From NCBI GenBank assembly GCA_037783415.1, contig JAZGTN010000240.1, positions 558,001 to 622,000 on the forward strand: 64,000 bases of DNA, read 5' to 3'. This DNA comes from Leptasterias polaris (taxonomy: Eukaryota; Echinodermata; Asteroidea; Forcipulatida; Asteriidae). Within the stretch, counting starts at the first letter, position 1; the number at the start of each line of letters is the position of its first letter. The notes beneath the pieces are model-generated. The model saw only the letters and a list, made by a program, of their open reading frames with translations. It ran no database searches and was not told the DNA's origin. Made by a program: the position numbers and the translations under genes. Below, one piece after another: positions 12,201 to 24,200 of this stretch.

Positions 12201-15200
12201 CAAAGATGAGAAGAAAGACATTGTCAAGAGGCCAGTACCCATCATCCGGGAACCAACTCCATCTACCAGTGAAGAGCAGGATGAAAAGAATGAAAAACAG
12301 GGTCAGAGGTCATCGTCACCAGCCTCAAGGTCAAAGGTTGTGGGGATGAGTAATGGAGACTCCTCAGGATTAGGTAATTTCACTTGTTTTAGTAACTTTT
12401 CATAATATATCAGGCGTATGTAACCTGCTCATATAACTACAAAGTTTTTATCTTGATATATAATAAAAATTATTTGGAAGTTTGGCTTGTTAAAATACAA
12501 TAATGAGTTCTTTGAGATTGTAGACTCCTTGCATGATATGACATCACAAGTTCAAACAGCGCCCTCACTGAGGTCTAAGGAAGACCTTCAAGTGACTTAG
12601 AGTTGTTCATTGCACTTCAAGAGAGTTTACATTGTTTGACCTCTGAAATGTCGGCCTGTGCCCACATCGTCTGTTGTGACAGTGCTCAGTTTTAAAACTC
12701 TGCAGTATTTAGCAAAGTTTATTTCAAATTTTGTAATCATTGCTTTCTGTTTTGATTGAATGCAGAAGCAATATCACCTCAGGTTTCAAAAACTGCCAGT
12801 CCAGAGAGGGGCGGGGCCACAGACGACTCTGTATTTGAGAAAACCCAGAAACCCTCAAGTGAAACCAACCATGTGGAACCATCGTCCAAAAAGACTGAGC
12901 CAGCCAAAGAAGTTTCAGATAAACCCTCCTCCAAGGAACCAGTGAAGCTGACTGTCGATACGACGGCCAAGCCTGAGGAGGATAAGGTCAAGGGTAACGA
13001 GCCGCCGATGAGTGCTGGACTCTCCAATAACAAACGCTACCAGCTTGCCATGATGTACTCCAATCGCAGCAGCCAAGACGAGCCGGCAGTGAGCAGTCCT
13101 ACTCGGAAGGTGTCCACGAGCCTGCAGAGCAATGAGACCATCTCAAACAGGATTGATCAGTTGAGAAACGGGCCGGTTAAGGATGAAGAAGGTGATAAAG
13201 AGCCAACAAAGACACCCAAGGAAATTGAAGTCACACCTGGGAAGGTGCAAGCAGTTCAGGAGAAGTTGCAGTCACCAGGTCCACTGTCTGGAGAGAAGGA
13301 GAAATTTGCAGGGCCAACGGGTGACAAATCTGGTGCTATCGGCCTCGCCAAACATGGACTGAAATCCGTCAACATCCCGATGAAGCAGCCAACAGCACCG
13401 GTGAACAAACCAGAGACCCCTGAGGAACGGGAGGATGCCCAATGGGAGGAGATCCTCCGTCAGAACAACCGGGAGCTGCGTGTCAATAACTGGGACTTCA
13501 CGGACCTGACTAATCAGGACGATCAGAATGTCTTCCTGATCAAATCCATGTGTCAGGTGGAGGGTGTGGTACCTGCTCCGCCTCCTCTGCCCATGGGTGG
13601 GGGAATGCCACCGCCTCCACCGGCCCCACCCATGATGCCCCCTGGGCATTATGGCACCCTTCCGCCTCCCCCTCCTCCTCTGTCGGGCACATCAATCAAC
13701 GACGGGTACAATACCTACCCGCCGAAGAAGAAGAAGACAGTTCGGCTGTTCTGGAAGGAGACACGGTTAGACAGGTTAGCCATGTACGGCAAGAAGGACC
13801 CCAAGGAGACGATATGGGGAGCGCTGGGAGATGTGAAAATCGACAAGAGAAAACTAGAGCATCTTTTTGAATCCAAGGCCAAAGAAATACTGCAAAAGGT
13901 AAACAAGCAGGAACTTGATCCTAATGGCATAAGAGGGAGCCCTTTGAGCCTTTTATGAGGTCACAAGGGGAAGTTGAGTATAGGAAGAGCATTTAGTCTA
14001 ATGCAGAGGTGCTGTAACAACGTTCCATTTCAGTACAAGTAGATAAAGAACTTTGGTCAGTTTAAACACTGCAGAAAGTCCACAACTTTGAGCATTTTAC
14101 AGTTCAAAATTGGGTGTTTATTTTTTGGAAATATATTGAAAGTTTGTCAAATTGTTTTTAGCTTTGCCATTAAAATAAGCTTTCTGACAAAGACTTGAGG
14201 AGGCTTCATGACAAAATGTGAACCGTCTCTTCTTAAACCAAAAATGATAACTGTTTGAGAAGTCTTGTTAACAATTTAAAACAAGTTTTTAATTCATTTA
14301 TTCGGAAACATCTGATGGAACACATCCTAAGGGTTCACTTGTGGCATAGAAATCCAAAGATTTTCCAAAAGTGTAGAGTGTCTTGCAGCCTTGCATCTCC
14401 TTAATGCATCGACTTGAAGGCATCTTGATCCCAATAATTTAAAACTTTGGTGATTTGGTCGTAAACCAGCTAACCTACTCTTGACTTCTGCTGAATTTAA
14501 GTTAATGGTTAATGGTTAATGTGTGAGAGAAAGGCTGAAATAACACTGCATTCATGCAATGTCGTTGTTTTTGTTTGTTTTTTTGTTTTCTGTTTTGTGC
14601 CTGTGCTTGCACTACCTCCCTTGTATGGAACTGAAGTTTATTTGCAAACCAATACGCATGTTTGTCTTTTTATTTTTTGGAGAAGCACCAAAAAGTACAA
14701 CATTTCAAACTTGGTGGAACTTGTATTAGTTAGTGTACTGTACAGATTCTGCTAAGCTTTGGTTTCTATTTCATTGAGCTTCACATTCGCGTTGAGGCAG
14801 TTTAGCTTAAAGACCTTTGTAATGTGGCGGCCATCTTGTTTTTCTATCCAATCCCAGTCAAGGCCACAAATTAGAATGGGAAAGGAGCAAATGGTCTGGT
14901 TCTTTTTTTTAATTAAATGATAATCAGTGATCATGAATGCCTTTGCATACAGGGAACAAGACAGACTTTCGCATACATTAAGCAGAGCCACAAAATTGGG
15001 CCTTCCTTATTTATATGTGTATCCGTTTGATTAAACATTGAGTGTTGATTGACTTTACTTTGCTTTGCCCAGCAGGGAATGATGAAAAGCATGATGCTTG
15101 ATTGCTATGTGATCTAACCACTGAATTATCTGCTTTTTTATATCCCCCCTCCTCCTTATGTCTCCTCTATCCTCCTCCACTCCCCGTTCCTGCATTTGCC

Positions 15201-18200
15201 TCCCCCTCGCCACTACCTCCTCATCCTTGCATCTTGATGACAAACAACTTCACAGGACCAGGTTAGTACTGCACCACTCTGTGAGACGTAGCAACAACAA
15301 AAAAAGAAACAAACCTAAATATTTCAAACCGATGAGATGTTGTGACACTTTAGAAACTATTCCAAAATGTAGAGCAACTTTCAAAACATTTGGAATGTCT
15401 AACTAAGGCCTTTTGGAAACCACGGTTTTGGTTTAGGCTTCAGCTTAGGCTCTGTCTGTATATATGAAGCCCCGTATCAAAAGCGCACATTTTCAATACA
15501 ACTGATGGAGCTTAAGCCAGAGCCTAAGCTGGATCCTGAGCTGAAGCCATTATTTCGAAAAGGCCCAAAGTGTGCCTGCATCCAAAAGACTATCAATACA
15601 ATGTAGTGAAACTCAAGAGAATAGCATAGCGCGGAAATTCTAGTGCTAGTTTCATAGAGTCTAGTAAGTTTGTTTTAGGAAATAAATGAAGATAATTTTA
15701 ACATAGAATCTAGAAAGCATGCCACCAAAATTCTGGTGAAAGCAAAGTGAAAACATAAGGAAAATTTCAAGACAAATGCGGTTAGATGCATTGGAGAATA
15801 ATGATGGAAATTGTACGACAAAAAAAAATTTTAAAAATGAGGAAACTATGGCATACATCCAGTAGCTTTATAGATGATGTGCTTGTTGATAAAGGTGTTT
15901 TGAGTGTGAGTGGAAGCCATAGCTATTTTATTAACTGTATGCTCCCTGCGCCTTGATTTAAAATGTTTTTTAAAAATGAGAAGCTTAACACATTCGTCCT
16001 AAAGCTTTCTTAAAGCTTCGGGGAAAAAACAACACCCCAAACCCCCCAAAACAAATCAGGCAGTTTATTTAACTTCAAACCAATGTTGTTTACCTCCAAA
16101 AATGATTTAAGAAGCTGACATTTTTCCACAAATATTTGTGCAAGTTTTGAACCAACATCAAGAAGTTTGATAATTTCTTTAGGCTAACTCCCTGATCTAA
16201 AAACCGGTCAATGATTAGGATGTTTAGCAACTCTGTAAGGTGTCCGTTGAGGCAGACATTTCTATTCTAGTTATTTCACAAGTAAAGTATTATATTAAGT
16301 ATAAAAGGGTATCCGGAACATAACTTGAAATTTCTATGCATCCTAAGAATTGCTTTCATTCTTTCAATGTTCACTGTTAACTTCTCCTCATCTTGGATCG
16401 CACATAAACAAATCTTCTCGCAGAAAATTCTAGAGGCTGGCAAGAAGCATGTGATCTCGGTACTGGACCCTAAACGCTCTAACCACATAAACATCGCTCT
16501 GACGGCCTTACCCCATCCGAGTACTATCAAACAGGCAATTATGAAGATGGACGGAACAGCGGTCAACAAAGAAGGCATTGAGGTAAATATTTTGAAATAA
16601 AACCTATGAAGTAAAGGTTGTAGGGTTTTATTTTGTGCTTTGTCAAGTGTTATTATTGAGGAACACATTGAAAAAGCTAACTGTACCACTTGAACTTTAC
16701 TCTGGTTAGGACCTAGGAATTTTTCTCTGGTACAGACTACGTCTGCTAGGAAAGTATAAATGTAAGTTGGAGCTTTTGATATAAAAAAGGCATCATTGCA
16801 ACTTTTGTAAAAGCAAGCACTGGGCCAGTCTATTAAGCCCCCTTGCGAAATCACAAATATGTATTGACCAATCACAACCTTGAGTGTGCACTCAAACACG
16901 TAATAGTCAGCTAAATTTGCAAAACCCGTTGCGCAATTTTTGTTTGCCCCGTTTCATTAGTATGATTGATTGAAGAGCAGAGATAGCTGGGTCCATCTGC
17001 TTGAGTAATGTTGGTTGGCGATTAACTGTAGAGGGCAGTGTTTATAAATGTATCCATCTATTGGTGTGGTTGCTGTGGGATAATGTAATACCTGTAAGAG
17101 AGCATTTCAAAAGTCCAAACACTAGGAATGTTCTAATTGGATTGGTTAAGTATTCCAGTGGGCATATATGGACTGGTCCAGTGGACTGCCAGAGTGATCC
17201 ATTGGAACGTTCATGCAAAGTAGCATACTCTCTTGAGTAGGAATGTACCCGTAGTTTGGTACAATGTCGCAGTCCAGCAGAATGTTCTTGCGATCCACTG
17301 GATTGCAGGCATATGCCTACAGGAACATTCCTTGGCATCTAGAAAATGTCCGGCTTTTGAAACGCTGCCTAATCACCAGTAGCAACCAAATGCAGACCAT
17401 TCTATTTTGGATTCACAGAAACTGCTGACGATGGTCCCAAGTGAAGAGGAGTCTAATCTAATCAAGGAGTCTATGATTCTCAATCCAGACATCCCCCTGG
17501 GCTCGGCAGAACAGTTCCTGTACATGCTCTCCAACATCACCGTCTTGAAAGCTAGACTCAGTCTGTGGCTCTTTAAGATGGACTACGAGTCTATGGAAGA
17601 GGTAACCTCTTTGACCTTAATGAAGGGATTTGCATAAAACTTGTTTACGTTTTTCAGAAAGTGACCCAATTCACCTGACGCCATCGTCACAACAATCTTG
17701 TTTGCGCCAATTTGGGAGTCAATGTCCCCGTGTGTTAAACAGTGTTGTGCGCATTTTTGACGACACAGCATTTACACGCAAACAATGATATGTTTGTGCA
17801 ATTTGACTCCCAAAACGGCGAGCGTGGCGGACAGTAGCCGCAGGTGGCCTTGGTACAATGGGTCAACGGAGGATGTTCCATCACAAAGTTAAGAAAGTTT
17901 AGGATGAACAGAGAAGAATTGACTATATCATGATTTGAACATGTGACCTCCATTTATTTGATGTGCTGATGCTAAACGAACTTGGCTATCAAGCCCTATT
18001 TTGGCAGTCTGCTACTTTGTCAATATTTATGTTGCGGGGGTATAAAGGGCACCAGTCAGAAGTCATACAATCGAATACTGCACCCAGTTTTACGATTTAA
18101 CTTGGGAAGTGGCATTGTAAGGGGATCACAGATTTCACTTCAAATGTTAAATAAGATTAAATGGACTTTGATTATAGACCGTATCGAATATGACGTTACC

Positions 18201-21200
18201 TTGCAAATACCCACAACATGGCGTCTGTGAGCATGTGTGTGTGCGTGTGCGTGTGCCATAGAAATCAAACCAGGAACGCTGAGTGCTTCATTGATACACG
18301 TTTAGACGCGCATACGGCCTGTCCTATGATATGGCCGCTTTCATGCACTCAGCGTTCCTGCACACGCACACGTTCACAGACGCCATGTTGTGGGTATTTG
18401 AAAGGTAACGTCATATTCGATACGGTCTATAGCCGACCATACTCTCACTCAGTCTTGTGCCCTGTCTCTCTAATAGTCTTATACATTGACTCCAATGCAT
18501 GGTTTTTACTACAGGAAGTAGCAGAGCCCCTGGCTGAAATGAAGAAAGGTATAGAGGATTTGAAGACGAACGAAACATTCCGCCACATCTTGTCAATGCT
18601 ACTGGCCGTGGGAAACTTCCTGAATGGGGCTCAGGTGAGTGGGATTTTCTCATTAATAAGTTATCAACTTTTTAAGAGGTTATCAACTGATTAAGAAGTT
18701 ATCAACTTTTAAAAGGGATTAATTATATAATTAGTATAAGAAACTGATATCAGATAAATGCTTGATTTGGAAACATGCAATCGTGGATATTATATTTTAA
18801 TTTTAAACAGCAAGTTAAAATACTTGTAAAGTTTAGCGATTTTCGTCGCATTTTATTAGTTTCAGTTTGTACACGTAACTTCGTCAAAAAGGTAAACCTA
18901 TGAAATATGTAATCGTGAAGTTTTTTCCCAGCTTGTACACATTTTACTATTTGTAATAATTATTTGTCATAATAACTATGAAAACTTAAAGTGAGTGACT
19001 TTGGCTATGTCTCTGGTCAATGGCGACAGCAGCTTTGCTAAAAAAGAAAAGAAAAGAAGTTTGCAGTAATCCAACTATAGCTGTTAATTCAGCCATTGTC
19101 AGTTATCCGCCCAAAACCAAAAAGCACTCTGGGGAGACGGTCTTTTCTTTCTCCACTCTCCATAGCTCCAGAATGATCATCCACAACCTCTCAGGAGCTC
19201 CCATACCCATTTTGGGGTTCAGATGAACCTCATCACCCATGGGTGGTCATGGGTGGCTAGTGGGTAAAGCCTGCCACTGTAGCCCTAGTTCAATTCCTGG
19301 CTAGGTCCATATGTGAGTAGAGTTGTGCATTGGTTCTCTCCAGTGCTAAGAGGGTTTTTCTTCGAGCAGAAAAAACAACCACTTTCAATCTCTGGCCGTT
19401 TCTGAGTTGATGTGGCTGGCTGCCAAAGGCACCGTTGCATGCCTGCGGCTCGACCGCGTCCTTTCAGCTTCTCAGTTCAGCTTCTCGGCTGCGAGTTAGG
19501 ATGATTAGCCTCCCAAATTATAACTTATTATATTAAGTTTCTTCTCGTATGCAAATTGTATTCCTTGGCAAAGGCACTTTTAATATCAATCATCTGTTGT
19601 TATTGGTATTATTATTGTTATAATTATGTTTACCCACTACTTACTCTCCCTCTCCCAACAGATTCAAGGGTTCCACATCGACTACCTGTCCAAAGTGCCC
19701 GACATTAAAGACACAGTCCACAAACAGTCTCTGCTTTACCATCTGTGCACAATGGTGATTGAACAGTTCCCCGAGAGCAGCGATCTGTTCTCAGAACTTG
19801 CTTCAATCTCCAGATGTGCAAAGGTACGTGACAGAAGGGGGAAAAGAGGAGGGCCCTAGGGCCCTATTTGAACATTTGTTGGCAGAATTTCCTAACCCTT
19901 TATAATAGAGACTATGCATTTGTGTTTCAGTGGTTACCAGATGCTCAGTCATGTCTGAATTTGCTGGGTTTTACATTCATCCTAGTCTTTTCGCCTGGCG
20001 CAAGCACAAGTTGTTGTCGATATAATGACATTGATATTTCTTGTATGGAAAATGCCTGAAAAATTAACTTGAAACAAACAATTTGCTTTGTTGTAAAAGT
20101 TATTGTTAGCGTGTCACCTTTTACCATGAAAATTTGGTTGAGTAGGACTAGGTCAAATCTTGCGGCCACTTTTGGCCCCTATGGACAGTTTTGTTACAAG
20201 CAGCTACGGTCTCTAAAGGGTTAAATTTGCTTGCAGCATATTTTACAAATTAAGTCAGAGTTTCGTTGGATCAAAACTTGCATCCATTTCAGGATTAAAA
20301 TATGTTTATTCTGTGAACAAGTATGTGACTGTTCAGGCTGGTGAAGGTCATAAAAGTGGTTTTTATTTTGGATTCAGTAAATTTAGGGGTGTCTCCGAGT
20401 GAAAGGATTGCGGCCCCTCATTTTCTTCCCTCTTCCTTCCCTTATTGCTTTTGTCGGATGTTGTAACAGGTTGATTTTGAAGTGCTGGAGACGAACCTTC
20501 AGAAGATGGAAGAGCAGTGTACATCGTCGTGGGAAAACCTACGTGTCATCAGCAAGCATGATAGCCATTCACCGCTGAAGAACAGGTACAGAGAAAAAAA
20601 GCTGTTTGTTTGATTTAAGTAACACTCCACTTCAGGATATCCCACCTTGAATATGTTTGCTAGTTTAAAGAATTACACTTTTTACAGGGCGGTGTGAGCA
20701 CAGAATTGTTGTGGTAAAGAGCACAATGGAGTTGAGCTAAACAGTGTGCGAGTAGAATGCAAATTGAATTACCGGTAGCGGTATTAAACTTAGGGTTGAA
20801 CCTAATGTAACCCCTTAGTTTGTTTATGTTGCAATATGGTCATAGTGCGTTGATGCCTACCTAAAAGGGAAATTATTGCCTGATCATAGGGCATTGATGC
20901 CTTTTTGAAGGGCATTAATGTCGGTCATAGGGCATTGATGCCTGGTCATAGGGTACTGATGTCTGGTCATAGGGCTTTGATGCCTTGTCATTGGGCATTA
21001 ATGCCTGGTCGTTGGGCATTCATGCCTGGTTGTAGGGCATTCATGCCTGGGCATAGGGCTTTGATGCCTGGTCGTAGGGCATTAATGCCTGGGCATAGGA
21101 CTTTGATGCCTGGTCGTAGGGCTTTGATGCCTTGTCATTGGGCATTAATGCCTGGTTGAAGGGCATTTATGCCTTGTCGATCATGGGGCATTTATGCCTT

Positions 21201-24200
21201 GTCATGGGGCATTGATGCCTGGTCGTAGGACATTAATGTCTGGATATGGGGCATTAATGCTTGGTTGAATGGAATTTATGCCTTGTCCTTGGGCATTAAT
21301 GCCTGGCCATAGGACATTGATGCCTGGTCGTAGGAAATTAATTATACCAAAACACATGATACCTAAAGGGTTGAACACCACGCAACGACTGCATTTAAGA
21401 CGCTTAATACCCCCAATGTTTTGATTAGTAATATGACTTTGATAATCGACACCCACAATACAAACTAGGGTAGCCGCTGAAACACGATCACGTCGCTGGG
21501 ATAATGTTTGGCTCAGAGTAAACAAACATCATCGTCAGGACGCCGTATCGAAATTCATCAACTTTAAAGAAACGATAATACTTGAGATCTATCACAACAT
21601 GATACCCTACCTAGTAGAGTAAACAAGTTAAGATTTCATCTCCATTGACATAATAGGAGACTGTGAAAATGCCCCCTTGGCAAAAATCGTTTGAACGGTA
21701 GCATCACAAATATTCTGAGATAGGTTTCTAAATATGAAAACACTCATTTTCAGAAAAAGGTTTGTACGTTATCATTTTTAAAGGTGCTTACCCGACACCA
21801 ATGTTTGATAATCATCGTATAATCAGTACTTTCTGAGACCTGACCCCCGTATTCTAGAGTAGATTTTCTAATTGACTGACTGTTTTGTTCCAATTTCAGG
21901 AACATAGCCCTGTCGCCCCGAAAGGGTGACAAAGTGATATACATAACAACATTGGAATTATTTACATGGTAGTAGCTTGGAAACAATAGTTAATAAATAC
22001 TCCTAATTCTTTTAAACATTTCGCCTCTCTTTCAGCTACATTTCGCCTCTCTTTCAGCTACATTTCAGCTCTCTTTCAGGACATAAGGAACTTTTTTATC
22101 ACTAGTCAATACTTGCCAGGTCAAGTTATTGAGAGGAATGGAATTAAACTGTTGAGGATTGAGGTTCATTGTTCAAACATTGGTTTTTGTGTTTATTTTT
22201 CAGACTTCAAGATTTTCTGTCGGACTGTGCTCAGCGAATCATAGTACTTAAAATAGTTCATAGAAGAGTAATGAATAGGTACGAACATATTTGTTTATCT
22301 CTTATTTTATAACAGCTTATTTATCAAATATTTTTATTTTAAACAAATATTAAACCAACTGTTTTGCTAGTACAGTACTTTCTGGAGATGATAGGGTACC
22401 GGACAAATGGTTCCTTATATCTTTATTAACGTAAAAATTGGAGTTGCCCATTCTCAATTCTCCCAACAAACACTTTTTGCTCTACTAGACGAATTCCATT
22501 GAATCCAATAAGCATACCCTATTTCTGAATTTTTTTTGACATAACCGCCACACTGGCTGTTTTTTTTCCTGACCCAAACTTGCTGAAAACTGACAAGAGT
22601 GCGGATGTTCATGCTTTTGGTCTTGGGTTGTTCATTAAAAGTGGTTGTTGAATGAACAAATCATTGTGTCAGTGCAAGAGCGTTGTATCTCAATTCTACA
22701 AAAACTGTGTATCTTGCATGAAAATGCTCTGTGCGAAAATGTATCTTGTTTTGTGCGGACATCCGGGATATTTTGAGCGAGGCCGACGTTTTGACAATTT
22801 CAAACTCTTGCATAACTGTAGTGTTATTTTAGAAGATACAATGTTTTTGTACTGACAAAATGAAATGTACAAATGAAGATTATAAATACTTTTCCCAACT
22901 TTGGTTTCAATCAATAACTCCCGCACTAGATTACTTGAACATTCGGCAAAACTGAAATGGTTCAACAACAACAAAATACAGCGCTGCAAATCTTGACTAT
23001 ACAAACCCTCTTTAAGTATCCCCTTTCCTGCTTCACTCGACAGGTTCAATCAACTACTGCTCTACTTGGGCATGACTGCCTCGTCTGCCCGCGAGACGAA
23101 GAAAACCGAGTTCTGCAAGATAATCAGCGAGTTTGCCTTGGAGTATCGTACCACACGGGAGCGCGTGCTGGAACAGGAGAAGAAGAAAGCCAACCACCGC
23201 AAGAGGGCGATGACAAGAGGGAAGATGATTACAGAGGTACGTTGGGACGACCACTTTAGGAAAAAAGGGGAATTCCCTTGGAGGGAGGGATTGGATGTTA
23301 TCTTGCGTAAACTCCTCAGGAAGGGTTAGGTTTGTAGGTAAAAGAAGGAAACATACGCTGAGGGTTATATCGAAAAATTATTTTTTGTTTAAAGGTTGTG
23401 CAGAACATCAGTCAGGTTTATTCACAGATTTACACATAATTTGCATGGTGGGAAACCTTCCCTTGAAATATTTTTGTCTGAAATGCTTGAAACTGACTTT
23501 TAAATAATTAGGGGTTAAACAAAGAAAAAATTACCAGAGTAGGACTTGAACCTGTGACCTCCAGATTAACATTGGCGGCCTCCCTACTTAGCACAACAGG
23601 CACAAGTTTGATTTATTTATTATCTATATATGTAGAAGATTTGTACATTTTGTTGAATATTTGACCGTTGCTTGTACCAGCTTGACTTAAAATAAACTCA
23701 AATAATTTTGTGTCTTGTTTTGAGGGAATTTAATGGTGGACTTTTATAGCTTTAGCATCGTGACACATTTTAATTGCTCAGGGATTGCGTCCAGGGAGCA
23801 GGTCAGCTTCTCTATCAAGCCATCTCGAGGCAATATTTGTGATATTTATTTGGTTAAACATTCAGCAAAGAGGAGGGTTTTTACTAATTTTTTGCAATTA
23901 TTATTCGCCCTTAAAGTTCCCGCAGGGTCAATAAATCTTATGCATTTCTGCCCAAGAATGGATTCAATTTGAATTCACAAAAACAATTTAAAAGTGAACT
24001 GTGTAGAGTTTGTGGAAGCTTGATGCTCTTGTACCCACCTAGCTAGAAGGGAACCTCTTGGGTAGTAACTTAAGAAGGAGTGATCATAGATCTCACCAGG
24101 CTCCTTGCTTGAGACCATAATGAATACGAACTTTCACTGTACAAAAAAGGTACCAGACTATAACACCCATCTAGTCTCATTTAAAGTTAAACTGAATTGT

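Larger units (their letters stand above)
13899..16423 (+). other. Intron 9: no coding sequence apart from the microexon candidate
   Basis: This 2.5-kb FH2 intron contains the CT-rich tract and microexon candidate (15131-15261) and one MITE (15407-15564). I see no other gene-like feature. Confidence 0.6.

Noticed and set aside
16276..16899. 207-codon open frame on - strand
   Set aside because: It overlaps FHOD exon 10 in antisense and continues through intron. The + strand exon has clear homology, so this is a shadow.
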